64,000 bases of DNA. It comes from JACDAN01 sp963827705. GTDB taxonomy: Bacteria; Actinomycetota; Thermoleophilia; Gaiellales; Gaiellaceae. Both the position numbers and the translations under genes were made by a program. The stretch is from positions 1 to 64,000 of the forward strand of contig CAWHBN010000020.1 in the NCBI GenBank assembly GCA_963827705.1. Direction: 5' to 3'. The notes beneath the pieces were generated by a model, which was not told the DNA's origin, searched no databases, and saw nothing but the letters and a program-made list of their open reading frames with translations. This document shows positions 46,190 to 53,830 of this stretch, piece by piece (the first letter of the stretch is position 1; each line of letters opens with the position of its first letter).

Positions 46190-46228
46190 AAAAAAGATGA
46201 ACCCCCGGGCTGCGGCCCCCGGGGGTTC
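46190..46228 (-). terminator. Intrinsic terminator of the small RNA
   Basis: GAACCCCCGGG pairs with CCCGGGGGTTC (46199-46209 and 46218-46228) in a perfect 11-bp stem. On the minus strand it is followed by ATCTTTTTT (46198-46190). Confidence 0.85.
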
Positions 46229-46366
46229 GTATCTCTAGCGGCGAGCCACCTCTGCGGCGACGGCCCGGAGGCTCTGACTCTGCGGCCCAGCCAACTCCTC
46301 CGAACCACCGTCGCCATATTTGGCGCGCCTCCCGAACAGCTCGGCTTGGGGGCTTCACTGCTCGGT
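46190..46366 (-). ncRNA. Candidate small RNA gene, about 177 nt
   Basis: On the minus strand a near-consensus promoter (46401-46373) predicts a start near A46366, and an intrinsic terminator with six T ends at about 46190. The transcript would contain a long stem-loop, GGCGACGG with CCGTCGCC and TCGGAGG with CCTCCGG, closed by flanking single-stranded parts: an extended hairpin plus internal bulge, as in 6S RNA. No plausible protein gene fits. Identity as 6S RNA is not established. It neither resembles SRP, RNase P nor tmRNA by their conserved cores. Confidence 0.6.
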
Positions 46367-46372
46367 GAACGG

Positions 46373-46401
46373 ACTATAGGGGCGGTTCCGGGCTGAGTCA
46401 A
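46373..46401 (-). promoter_or_regulatory. Near-consensus vegetative promoter of the small RNA
   Basis: TTGACT (46401-46396) and TATAGT (46378-46373) are separated by exactly 17 bases, close to TTGACA-17-TATAAT. It is the strongest promoter match seen in the window and points away from the XRE gene. Confidence 0.75.
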
Positions 46402-46408
46402 GTACCTC

Positions 46409-46474
46409 GGTCAAGTGATTTTGCGATATCGTCGGTTGACCCAAAATCCCCCGTAGCCATGACCCTTTCGGGGG
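46409..46474 (+). promoter_or_regulatory. Possible operator and 5' leader hairpin of the XRE/TPR gene
   Basis: GGTCAA (46409-46414) and TTGACC (46436-46441) form a spaced inverted repeat, and TCAAGT occurs twice (46398 and 46411 regions). CCCCCG (46448-46453) can pair with CGGGGG (46469-46474) in the leader. The region overlaps the upstream edge of the small-RNA promoter, so one regulator could affect both. No clear promoter for the XRE gene was found. Confidence 0.35.
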
Positions 46475-46501
46475 ATCAAGAAGGCACGAGGAGTTGCCGT
46501 A

Positions 46502-47887
46502 ATGTCAAGTAGTCGCAGCCGCCCAGGAGTTAGCCCGCCAGTGAACCGCACGATCCAGAACAAGCCGCAGGGTTTCGGTCGCCTCCCCAACGGAGGGCTC
46601 GGCCAGCGCCTGCGTACGCTGCGAGTCAACGCCGGCTTGACACAGACGGACCTCGCCGGCGACCGCTTCTCCAAGGAGTACGTCTCCCAGATCGAGCGCG
46701 GCAAGACCCGCCCGACCCAGGAGACGATCGAGTGGCTCGCCGAGCGGCTGAACGTCGATCCCGGGTTCCTCGCCAGCGGCGTCGCCGCGGACGAGCGCGG
46801 CCGGATCGAGGCGTCCCTGGCACGGGCAGAGGCCCTCAGCGAGAACCACGAGTATGCGGAGTCGCTCGAAGAGTTCACGCGCGTCTCGCCGACGATCGCG
46901 GGTATCGCCGCGGTCGAGCTCCAGGTTCGCTCCCTCTCCGGTGAAGCGTGGGTCCGGCTCCGCTTGGGCGAGGTGAAGGAGGCGGTTCAGCTTCTCACCC
47001 GTGCCCGCGCGATGGCGGAGGACACGATGTTCTCGGACGTCGACCGCGCAGAGATCCTGTACCGGCTCGGTGCCTGCCGCGTGGAGCTTGCGAGCATCCA
47101 GACGGCAATCAATCTCTTCAACGAGGCCCTGGCACTCGCCGAGAATTCCGGGCTTCCCTGCGACCGGCTCCGCGCGGAGATCTTCGGTTACCGGTCGCGT
47201 TGTTACCGACGCCAGCGCGACTACGAAGCGGCCCGTGAGGATCTCGAGCGGGCGCTCGAGCTCGCCGAGGCGCTCGAAGACCCCCGTTCGGTCGCACGGG
47301 TGTACTTCCACGCGTCGCTCGTCGCCGAGCGTCAGGGTCAGTGGGTCCTTGCGCGCCGGTACGCCGAGCAGGCGAAGGCACAGTTCGAGGAGATCGCTGA
47401 TCGCAACGCGGTCGGCAAGCTGCTGAACAACCTCGGCGGGCTCAGCTTCCTGCTCGGCAAGCCTGAAGAGGCAGTCGAGCAGCTCAAAGAGTCGTTCCGT
47501 GTCCTGCTCGAGTACGGCACCGAGAAGGACGCGGCCTCGGCAGTCTCCTCGCTCGCGCAGGTGAGCCTCCGGACCGGCCAGATCGAGCCGGCGGAGGAGC
47601 AGGCGCGGCAGGCACTCAAGCTCCTCGGCGACCGCGTCGACGCGGTCGACGAGATCGGGAACGCGCAGCTCGTCCTCGGGCGCTCGCTCATGGAGCAGGG
47701 CCGCCTCGACGAAGCAGCGCAGGCCTTCGAGGAGGCCGAGCACAGCTTCGACCAGCTTTCCTCAGTAAGCCATCGTGCGGCCGCGTGGATCGCCAAGGGC
47801 GACCTTGCGGTGCGGCGTGGTCAGGACCAGATGGCCGCGCAGCTCTACAGGCGCGCTGCAGAAGCGCTCCAGGACTTCAGGTTCTAG
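46502..47887 (+). CDS. XRE-HTH/TPR regulator, RRNPP-like
   Basis: 461 residues; gaggag 8 bases before ATG. Residues ~33-90 are an XRE helix-turn-helix: LGQRLRTLRVNAGLTQTDLA, FSKEYVSQIERGKTRPT, ending NVDPGFLASG. From ~100 to the end there are eight or so tetratricopeptide repeats (EEFTRVSP, AVQLLTRARAMAED, INLFNEALALAEN, AAREDLERALELAEAL, ARRYAEQAKAQFEEIAD, AVEQLKESFRVLLEYG, AEEQARQALKLLGD, and LDEAAQAFEEAEHS). The HTH-plus-TPR build and ~450-residue length match peptide-sensing RRNPP regulators. The short peptide gene follows after 8 bases. Confidence 0.9.
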   Translation: MSSSRSRPGVSPPVNRTIQNKPQGFGRLPNGGLGQRLRTLRVNAGLTQTDLAGDRFSKEYVSQIERGKTRPTQETIEWLAERLNVDPGFLASGVAADERGRIEASLARAEALSENHEYAESLEEFTRVSPTIAGIAAVELQVRSLSGEAWVRLRLGEVKEAVQLLTRARAMAEDTMFSDVDRAEILYRLGACRVELASIQTAINLFNEALALAENSGLPCDRLRAEIFGYRSRCYRRQRDYEAAREDLERALELAEALEDPRSVARVYFHASLVAERQGQWVLARRYAEQAKAQFEEIADRNAVGKLLNNLGGLSFLLGKPEEAVEQLKESFRVLLEYGTEKDAASAVSSLAQVSLRTGQIEPAEEQARQALKLLGDRVDAVDEIGNAQLVLGRSLMEQGRLDEAAQAFEEAEHSFDQLSSVSHRAAAWIAKGDLAVRRGQDQMAAQLYRRAAEALQDFRF

Positions 47888-47895
47888 GGAAGGGG

Positions 47896-48000
47896 GTGAT
47901 TGCACTGAAGCATCGGGTCAAGATCTCACTCCTCGTCGCCCTGACGACCCTCGCCGCCATCAGCGGTGGAGGCTTCATCGACCAGTGGTTCACCTGCTGA
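47896..48000 (+). CDS. Short leader-like peptide, candidate pheromone precursor
   Basis: 34 codons from GTG 47896; CTG 47905 with the near-perfect Shine-Dalgarno aagggggtgat (47890-47900) is another possible start. A basic n-region (KHRVK) and hydrophobic core (ISLLVALTTLAAI) form a Sec-type leader, followed by a short tail SGGGFIDQWFTC. It lies 8 bases after the XRE/TPR regulator, where RRNPP systems carry their signal peptide gene. The aromatic, C-terminal tail would be the candidate signal. It could instead be an unrelated small membrane peptide. Confidence 0.55.
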   Translation: MIALKHRVKISLLVALTTLAAISGGGFIDQWFTC

Positions 48001-48243
48001 GCCTTCGGCTCCAGCTGCCATCGCTGTGGCAGCCCGAGGGTGGCATCGCCGGTCAGGGGCTCGACTCACGGGCGGTCGCCTAGCACCACTTCAGACGCGC
48101 GAACGAGGAAACCGGATCCGTTTGGGGGAGCCGGGACCTCGTGCCATGGAAGATTGGTCGCACACACTCGGGTCTTCGTAGGACAGAGGATCGGGTCATC
48201 GAAGTGCGGTTCGTCGACCTCGCTCCTCCTCTCCCCTGATCTG
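48001..48243 (+). other. Structured trailer between the peptide gene and its terminator
   Basis: Some 240 transcribed bases without a plausible gene. It contains small hairpins, such as GAGCC-TTC-GGCTC at 48001 and GCTGCC with GGCAGC near 48016-48034. It may be an untranslated trailer or a small RNA; no known RNA family was recognised. Confidence 0.4.
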
Positions 48244-48274
48244 CGACGGCGGCCTCCTGGCTGCCGTCGTTTTT
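48244..48274 (+). terminator. Intrinsic terminator of the regulator-peptide transcript
   Basis: CGACGGC-g-GCC pairs with GGC-t-GCCGTCG around TCCT (48244-48269), followed by TTTTT (48270-48274). It ends transcription before the selD gene. Confidence 0.85.
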
Positions 48275-48309
48275 CCGGAAGGCCGGAATACGGATGGTTC
48301 GGTCTCCGT

Positions 48310-49395
48310 TTGACGGGAACAAGCACCCTGGGCAGCATTCCGCGTTCCCACGGAGCCACCCCACTGGAGACCGCTCACGTCAAACTGACCGATCTCGCCT
48401 CGTGCGGCGGCTGCGCGGCGAAGTACTCGGCTGCCCGCCTCGAGGAGCTCCTCCAGGGATTCGTCCCGGTCGAATCGGAGGACCTGCTCGTCGGGCTCGA
48501 TCCCGCGGACGATGCGGCCGTCTACCGGCTCGACGACGACCGGGCGATCATCTTCACGCTCGACTTCTTCCCGCCGGTCGTCGACGACCCGGCCGACTAC
48601 GGCGCGATTGCGGCGACGAACGCGCTGAACGACGTCTTCGCGATGGGCGGCACGCCGCTCCTCGCCCTCTCGATCGCCGCCTTTCCCGAGTCCCTTCCGA
48701 CCGAGATGCTCGGCGCGATCTTCTCCGCGGCGGACGAGCAGGTTCGCGCCGCCGGCGCGCTGCTCGCCGGGGGCCACACGATCAGGGACGAGGAGCCGAA
48801 GTACGGGCTCGCCGTGGTCGGAACGGTACGGCCGGACGCGCTCTGGCCGAAGAACGGCGCGAAGCCCGGCGACTCGATCTTTCTGACGAAGCCGCTCGGA
48901 ACCGGGCTGATCATGACCGGGTTCAACCAGGGCGCCGCCGGCACGCAGCCTCTGGAGCGCGCCGTCCGCTGGATGCGGACGCTGAACATGGACGCGGCGT
49001 CCGTCCTGCGCCAGTTCGAGCCCAACGCAGTGACCGACGTGACCGGCTTCGGGCTGTTCGGGCACGCGCACGAGGTGGCCGAGCGCAGCGGCGTCCGGAT
49101 TCGGCTGGAGTCGGAGCGGTTCCCGGCGATCGACGGGGCGCTCGACCTGGCGCGGAACGGAGTTCGGACGAGCGGGGATCCGCGCAACCGGGAGTTCGCA
49201 GGCCCACATCTCGACCTGGACGGCGCGCCGGAGACGCTCGTCGCGCTCGGGTTCGACCCGCAGACGGCCGGCGGCCTGCTCATCTCCGTTCCATCGGAGC
49301 GAGGCGCGGTGCTCGAGGCGGAGTTCCAGGCGAAGAAGCTGTTCATCCGGCGCGTTGGCCGGGTCGAGGAGGGTGCCGGAGTTGTCGTTGTATGA
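48310..49395 (+). CDS. selD: Selenide, water dikinase (selenophosphate synthetase)
   Basis: 361 residues. It makes selenophosphate from selenide and ATP. The catalytic loop reads LASCGGCAAK, with cysteine rather than selenocysteine. TNALNDVFAMGGTPLLALS, GGHTIRDEEPKYGLAV, TKPLGTGL and DVTGFGLFGHAHEV are characteristic. No ATG fits: TTG 48310, just after the upstream terminator, is used here; a CTG at 48364 nearer the homologous start is also possible. No selA, selB or tRNA-Sec was seen in the window. Confidence 0.9.
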   Translation: MTGTSTLGSIPRSHGATPLETAHVKLTDLASCGGCAAKYSAARLEELLQGFVPVESEDLLVGLDPADDAAVYRLDDDRAIIFTLDFFPPVVDDPADYGAIAATNALNDVFAMGGTPLLALSIAAFPESLPTEMLGAIFSAADEQVRAAGALLAGGHTIRDEEPKYGLAVVGTVRPDALWPKNGAKPGDSIFLTKPLGTGLIMTGFNQGAAGTQPLERAVRWMRTLNMDAASVLRQFEPNAVTDVTGFGLFGHAHEVAERSGVRIRLESERFPAIDGALDLARNGVRTSGDPRNREFAGPHLDLDGAPETLVALGFDPQTAGGLLISVPSERGAVLEAEFQAKKLFIRRVGRVEEGAGVVVV

Positions 49396-49922
49396 CCCGT
49401 GGGATGATTCACGGGCGATTCCAGCCGTTCCATAACGGGCACTTGGAGTACCTCGCCGGCGCGGCCGATCGCTCGGACGAGGTCTTCGTCGGGATCACGA
49501 ATCCCGACCCGGCGCGGATCCGGCCGGAGGAGAGCGATCCGCTCCGTCATCTGCCCGAGTCGAACCCGTGGAGCTACGCCGAGCGCCTGCTGATGGTGAA
49601 GGCCGCCGCAGGAGACCTCGGCCTCGACCTGGCGAGCCTCCACGTGATCCCGTTCCCGGTCAACGAGCCGGAGCTCTGGCCGGCGTATGTCCCTGACGGC
49701 GTGACGCAGTACATCCGGCTGTTCTCTGACTGGGGCGGCACGAAGCTCGAGCGGATGCGGGAGGCGGGCTACGAGGTCGTCGTGCTCGACGAGGGCTCCG
49801 AGAAGGAGATCTCGGGCGCCGACGTTCAGCGAGGCGTTGCGGGCCGACGGCGACTGGGAGTCCCTCGTCCCGCCCGGGGTCGCACAGGTCATCCAAGCGC
49901 TTTCGATCGCGTCCCGGTCTAG
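49392..49922 (+). CDS. NMN/nicotinate adenylyltransferase-like protein, frameshifted near the end
   Basis: Nucleotidyltransferase-fold protein; the start GMIHGRFQPFHNGHLEYL contains the HxGH nucleotide-binding motif, and SEKEISGADVQR is the late ISGT/S motif of NadM-type enzymes. It adds AMP to a mononucleotide. After DVQR the frame is lost: removing one G near 49832 restores ALRADGDWESLVPPGVAQVI, the normal C-terminal end. ATG 49392 overlaps the selD stop (ATGA). The true stop after repair is unclear because the repaired frame runs past 49922. Confidence 0.75.
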   Translation: MTRGMIHGRFQPFHNGHLEYLAGAADRSDEVFVGITNPDPARIRPEESDPLRHLPESNPWSYAERLLMVKAAAGDLGLDLASLHVIPFPVNEPELWPAYVPDGVTQYIRLFSDWGGTKLERMREAGYEVVVLDEGSEKEISGADVQRGVAGRRRLGVPRPARGRTGHPSAFDRVPV

Positions 49923-49925
49923 CCT
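49920..49925 (+). promoter_or_regulatory. Leaderless -10 element before the phosphoglycerate mutase
   Basis: TAGCCT, 6 bases before ATG 49932; it overlaps the preceding stop codon. Confidence 0.45.
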
Positions 49926-49931
49926 CCGGCG

Positions 49932-51182
49932 ATGCATCCGATCGTCGTCGTCCTGCTGGACGGGTTGGGAGACCGCGCGCACGAGAGCCTCGGCGGGCGA
50001 ACCGCCAACGAGGCGGCCGCGACGCCCAACCTCGACGCACTCGCCGCGCGCGGCTCGACAGGCGTCCTCTACGCGGTCGGGCCCGGACGGGCCCCTTCGA
50101 GCGAGGTCGCGCACTGGTCGATGCTCGGCTACCGGCCCGATGAGTTCCCCGGTCGGGCGGTGCTCGAGGCGCTCGGCGCGCGGCAGGAGGCCGATCCATC
50201 GGATGTCTTCGCCTTCGCGGCGCTCCGTCCCGCGGACGAGCGGGACGGCGAGCTCTGGCTCACCGGCCGGCCGCGCCGCGGCGAGGACGACGAGGAGGCG
50301 CGCACGCTGCTGGAGCGCTGTGACGGCATCGAGGTCGACGGTCTCCGCTTCTCGCTCTCGGATCTGGGGCGCGGCGAGGCGATCCTGCGGATATCCGGCG
50401 GTGCGGACGACCGCGTGACTGATTCGGACGCCTTCTTTCGCGACTGGTACCCCGTGCTACGCCCGCAGCCCGTCGTGCCCGAGGCGGAGCGGACGGCCGG
50501 GGCCGCCGACGAGTGGATGCGCGAAGTCCTTCGCCGTCTCGAGGGTGAGCGCTTCAACGTGATCACGCTGAAGTGGTGGGGCCGCCCTCGCGAGGCGCCG
50601 ACGTTCGCAGAGCGGCACGGCGTCTCGGGGACGTTCATCGCCGCCTCACGGTTCATGCACGGGCTCGCGCGCGCCGTCGGGCTGGCGCCGCTCGAGGAAG
50701 CGGAGTCCGAGGACGCGACAGCGGATCTCGCGCGGCGCGTTGACCTGGTCCGCGAGCGTCTCGATGCAGGCGACACGTTCGTCTTCTCCCACCAGAAGGC
50801 AACGGACGAGGCCGGCCACACCAAGGACCCCGCGATCAAGCAGCGGACGATCGAGGCGCTCGACGAAGCACTCGGCGATCTCCCCACCGATCGAGCCGTC
50901 ATCTGCCTCACCGGAGACCATGCGACGCCTGCCTATCCCGACGTCATCCACTCGGGCGATCCGGTGCCGCTGATCCTGGCAGGCCCGGGCATCCGCGCCG
51001 ACGGAGTCACCTCCTTCGGTGAGCTGCCCTGCGCCGCAGGCATCCTCGGTCACCTGCAAGGCCCTGACCTGATGCCCGTCCTGCTGAACGCCGCCGACCG
51101 CCCACTCTTCCTCGGCTCACGGCCGACGCCGTTCCCGGGCGCCGACGGCTACCCCGCGGTCCTGGAGCCGCTCCGCCCGTGA
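49932..51182 (+). CDS. apgM: 2,3-bisphosphoglycerate-independent phosphoglycerate mutase, archaeal (ApgM) type
   Basis: 416 residues of the alkaline phosphatase superfamily. Metal ligands and the nucleophile are visible: VVVLLDGLGD (Asp), APSSEVAHWSMLGY (phosphorylated Ser), KATDEAGHTKDPAIK and LTGDHATP (His/Asp). It interconverts 3- and 2-phosphoglycerate in glycolysis without a phosphorylated cofactor. The ApgM form occurs in archaea and some bacteria. Its stop overlaps the next gene (GTGA). Confidence 0.88.
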   Translation: MHPIVVVLLDGLGDRAHESLGGRTANEAAATPNLDALAARGSTGVLYAVGPGRAPSSEVAHWSMLGYRPDEFPGRAVLEALGARQEADPSDVFAFAALRPADERDGELWLTGRPRRGEDDEEARTLLERCDGIEVDGLRFSLSDLGRGEAILRISGGADDRVTDSDAFFRDWYPVLRPQPVVPEAERTAGAADEWMREVLRRLEGERFNVITLKWWGRPREAPTFAERHGVSGTFIAASRFMHGLARAVGLAPLEEAESEDATADLARRVDLVRERLDAGDTFVFSHQKATDEAGHTKDPAIKQRTIEALDEALGDLPTDRAVICLTGDHATPAYPDVIHSGDPVPLILAGPGIRADGVTSFGELPCAAGILGHLQGPDLMPVLLNAADRPLFLGSRPTPFPGADGYPAVLEPLRP

Positions 51183-52054
51183 GAGTCGTCGAGGGTCGCA
51201 TCCCGTTCCGCGGGTTCGAGACGTGGTACCGCGACGTCGGCCCAGAGGGCGGGATCCCGCTGCTCTGCCTCCACGGCGGACCGGGCTCGACGCACCATTA
51301 CTTCAAGCCCCTGGAGGAGCTGGCCTCGGATGGACGTCGCGTCGTGGTCTACGACCAGCTCGGGTGCGGCAGCTCCGACCGGCCCGACGACCCCGACCTC
51401 TGGACGGTCGAGCTGTTCGTGGACGAGATCCGGACGCTTCGGGAGGCACTCGCCCTCGACCGGATCCATCTCCTCGGCACCTCGTGGGGCTCGATGCTTG
51501 CGATCGAGTACGTGCTCACCCAGCCGCCGGGGCTCGTCAGCCTGACGCTGAACTCGCCGCCGACGGCGGCCGAGACTTGGATGGCCGAGGCTGCCCGTCT
51601 CCGCGACGAGCTGCCGGAGCACCACCGGCGGGCGATCGCGGAGCACGAGGCGGCCGGCACCCTCGACCACCCCGACTACAAGGCGGCCGAGGACGAGTTC
51701 TGGCGCCGCCACGTCCTGCTGGTCGACCCGCCGCCGGACTTCGTCGAGCGTGGCAAGGCGGAGAAGGGCACGCCGGTCTACCGCGCGCTCTGGGGGCAGA
51801 GCGAGTGGAATGCCGACGGCAAGCTCCACGACTGGGACGTGCGCGACCGGTTGCACGAGATCCGGGTGCCGACGCTCGTCACCTCCGGTCGGTATGACGA
51901 GTGCACGCCCGCGCTGGCCGAGGCCGCGCAGAGCGGGATCCCGGGCGCCGAGCGCGTGCTGTTCGAAGAGAGCTCGCACATGGCCTTCGTGGAGGAGCCC
52001 GACCGGTTCCGGGAGGTCCTCACGGATTCTCTGAGCCGCGCGGAGTCGCGTTGA
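51179..52054 (+). CDS. Proline iminopeptidase-like alpha/beta hydrolase
   Basis: 291 residues, S33-family fold. HGGPGSTHHYFKPL is the oxyanion loop of proline iminopeptidases, the nucleophile is in LLGTSWGSMLAIEY (Ser in GTSWG), and the catalytic Asp and His lie near SGRYDECTP and ESSHMAFVEEP. It releases N-terminal proline or acts on similar amides and esters. It starts with GTG, coupled to the mutase gene; its stop overlaps the ctaA start (TTGA). Confidence 0.9.
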   Translation: MRVVEGRIPFRGFETWYRDVGPEGGIPLLCLHGGPGSTHHYFKPLEELASDGRRVVVYDQLGCGSSDRPDDPDLWTVELFVDEIRTLREALALDRIHLLGTSWGSMLAIEYVLTQPPGLVSLTLNSPPTAAETWMAEAARLRDELPEHHRRAIAEHEAAGTLDHPDYKAAEDEFWRRHVLLVDPPPDFVERGKAEKGTPVYRALWGQSEWNADGKLHDWDVRDRLHEIRVPTLVTSGRYDECTPALAEAAQSGIPGAERVLFEESSHMAFVEEPDRFREVLTDSLSRAESR

Positions 52055-52932
52055 CGCCGAGGCGGGTCCGGTGGCTGGCCACCGGCACCGTACTCACGCT
52101 CTACGTCATCGTCATCACGGGCTCGCTGGTGCGCCTCACCGGATCGGGCCTGGGCTGCGAGGCATGGCCCGGCTGTGAGGAGGGCGCGTTCTTTCCCGAG
52201 GACGATGTCAACGCCTACATCGAGTTCGGGAACCGAGTCTTCGGGATCTTCCCGATCACGCTCTCGATCCTGACCGCCTGGGCGGCGAGGCACCTGCCCC
52301 GCTGGACCTTCTGGACGGCGATCGCCGTCGCCGTGCTGACGGTGGTCGAGGCACCGCTCGGGCTCGCGACGATTCGATACGACTTGCCGCCCGAGATGGT
52401 GATGGTGCACTTCCTCGTCGCTCTGCTCGCGCTCGGGGGCGCGATCGTCGTCCTGGTCGAGTCGATCCGCAAGGAGCGCGGCGCTGCATCGCTCGAGTTC
52501 CCGCGAGAGCTCCGGATCGGTGCCGTCGTCCTCGCCGTCGCCTGCCTCGGGCTCGTCGTCACCGGGACACTGGTCACGAGCGCAGGGCCGCACTCGGGCG
52601 ACCCGGACGTGATCCACCGCCTCTGGAATCTCCCCGACGCGCTGTACGTCCACGTCCGGATCACGGCGATCTTCGGTTGTGTCTTCCTGTTCGTCCTCGG
52701 CTACATCGTCGCCCGCCGCTCACTCGCCCCGCGCCTCTTCCGCTTCTCGCTCCTGCTGCTCGGCGTGCTGCTCGCGCAGATGGCGGTGGGCGAGCTCCAG
52801 TGGCGGCTGGAGCTCCCTTGGGGAATCGTCGCCCTGCACGTCGCGCTCGCCGCAGCCGTCTGGGCGCTGACGGTCTCACTTGCCGCGCTGCTCTGGCAGC
52901 CGCCGCGTTGGCTCGAGCCGCAGCGGGGGTAA
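52051..52932 (+). CDS. ctaA: Heme A synthase, CtaA/COX15 family
   Basis: 293-residue membrane protein with about eight helices. RLTGSGLGCEAWPGC is the family signature, with the cysteine pair of the external loop. Histidines in VMVHFLVALLALG and GIVALHVALA are placed to ligate heme. It converts heme O to heme A for cytochrome oxidase. A TTG start is coupled to the peptidase stop. No oxidase gene is in the window. Confidence 0.88.
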   Translation: MTPRRVRWLATGTVLTLYVIVITGSLVRLTGSGLGCEAWPGCEEGAFFPEDDVNAYIEFGNRVFGIFPITLSILTAWAARHLPRWTFWTAIAVAVLTVVEAPLGLATIRYDLPPEMVMVHFLVALLALGGAIVVLVESIRKERGAASLEFPRELRIGAVVLAVACLGLVVTGTLVTSAGPHSGDPDVIHRLWNLPDALYVHVRITAIFGCVFLFVLGYIVARRSLAPRLFRFSLLLLGVLLAQMAVGELQWRLELPWGIVALHVALAAAVWALTVSLAALLWQPPRWLEPQRG

Positions 52933-52935
52933 GGT
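52930..52935 (+). promoter_or_regulatory. Leaderless -10 element before the PAC2 gene
   Basis: TAAGGT, 7 bases before ATG 52943; it overlaps the end of ctaA. Confidence 0.45.
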
Positions 52936-52942
52936 GAACTCG

Positions 52943-53830
52943 ATGGCCGACGAGCTCCGGATCTCCGACAAACCAGCCCTCGACAGGCCGGTTCTGATCG
53001 CGGCATTTCGCGGCTGGAACGACGGCGGCCAGGGCGCGTCCCTCGCTGCCGGCTACCTCGCGCGACTGTGGGATGCGGAGCAGATCGCGGACGTCGATCC
53101 CGAGGGGTTCTTCGACTTCCAGGCGACGAGGCCGCACGTCAAGCTGGTCGACGGGCTGACGCGTCAGATCGACTGGCCCGAGACGGTCTTCTACCGCGCG
53201 CGCGTCGACGGACTCGATCGCGACGTCGTGCTGCTCCTGGGGATGGAGCCGAATCTCCGCTGGCGCGCGTTCGCCGAGATGGTCACTGGCTTCGCGGAGG
53301 ACCTGGGCGTCGAGCTCGTGATCACCCTGGGGTCTTTACTGGCCGATATCCCGCACACGCGCCCGAGCCCGGTGACCGGAAGCGCGAGCGACGAGGAGCT
53401 CGTCGAGCGGCTGGGCCTGCAGGCCTCGCGCTACGAAGGTCCGACGGGCATCGTGGGGATCGTCCATGACGCGTGCAAGCAGCGCGAGCTGCCGTCGGCG
53501 AGCCTTTGGGCCGCGGTGCCGCACTACGTCTCGCTGACGCCCAGCCCGCGCGCCGCGCTCGCTCTCTGCGAGCGGCTCGGGGACATCCTCGGGGTCGAGA
53601 TCGACGTCGAGGAGCTGCGCGAGGCCGCCGAGGGCTACGCCGAGCAGGTGACCCGGGCGGTCGCCGCCGACTCGGACACGCAGGCCTACGTCGAGGATCT
53701 CGAACGGCGGGCGGACGAGTTCGACGAGGAGGACATCCCGTCGGGCGAAGCGCTGGCCGCCGAGCTCACCAGGTTTCTCAGAGAGCGCGATCGCAAAAAC
53801 GGCGAGCCGCCCGCAGCCACTGACCAGTAG
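52943..53830 (+). CDS. PAC2 (proteasome assembly chaperone-like) family protein
   Basis: 295 residues. The N-terminal LIAAFRGWNDGGQGASLAAGYL and the core LVITLGSLLADIPHTRP with PVTGSASDEELVERLGL are the PAC2 family pattern. The last ~75 residues form acidic helices. The bacterial family is linked with proteasome-related proteins in actinobacteria, but its activity is not established. It converges with the helicase gene, with which its end is adjacent. Confidence 0.87.
   Translation: MADELRISDKPALDRPVLIAAFRGWNDGGQGASLAAGYLARLWDAEQIADVDPEGFFDFQATRPHVKLVDGLTRQIDWPETVFYRARVDGLDRDVVLLLGMEPNLRWRAFAEMVTGFAEDLGVELVITLGSLLADIPHTRPSPVTGSASDEELVERLGLQASRYEGPTGIVGIVHDACKQRELPSASLWAAVPHYVSLTPSPRAALALCERLGDILGVEIDVEELREAAEGYAEQVTRAVAADSDTQAYVEDLERRADEFDEEDIPSGEALAAELTRFLRERDRKNGEPPAATDQ

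Noticed and set aside
46110..46401. Short protein genes on the minus strand in the 46.1-46.4 kb gap
   Set aside because: The frames overlap each other and the promoter and terminator, lack ribosome sites and have no recognisable sequence; a small RNA explains the region better.
48001..48309. tRNA-Sec gene upstream of selD
   Set aside because: I looked for a long acceptor/variable-arm tRNA with a UCA anticodon and a GGTTCGA T-loop and found none on either strand.
48294..49922. One large protein spanning selD and the nucleotidyltransferase
   Set aside because: This frame is selD's shadow until 49392; the two genes are in different frames joined by an ATGA overlap.
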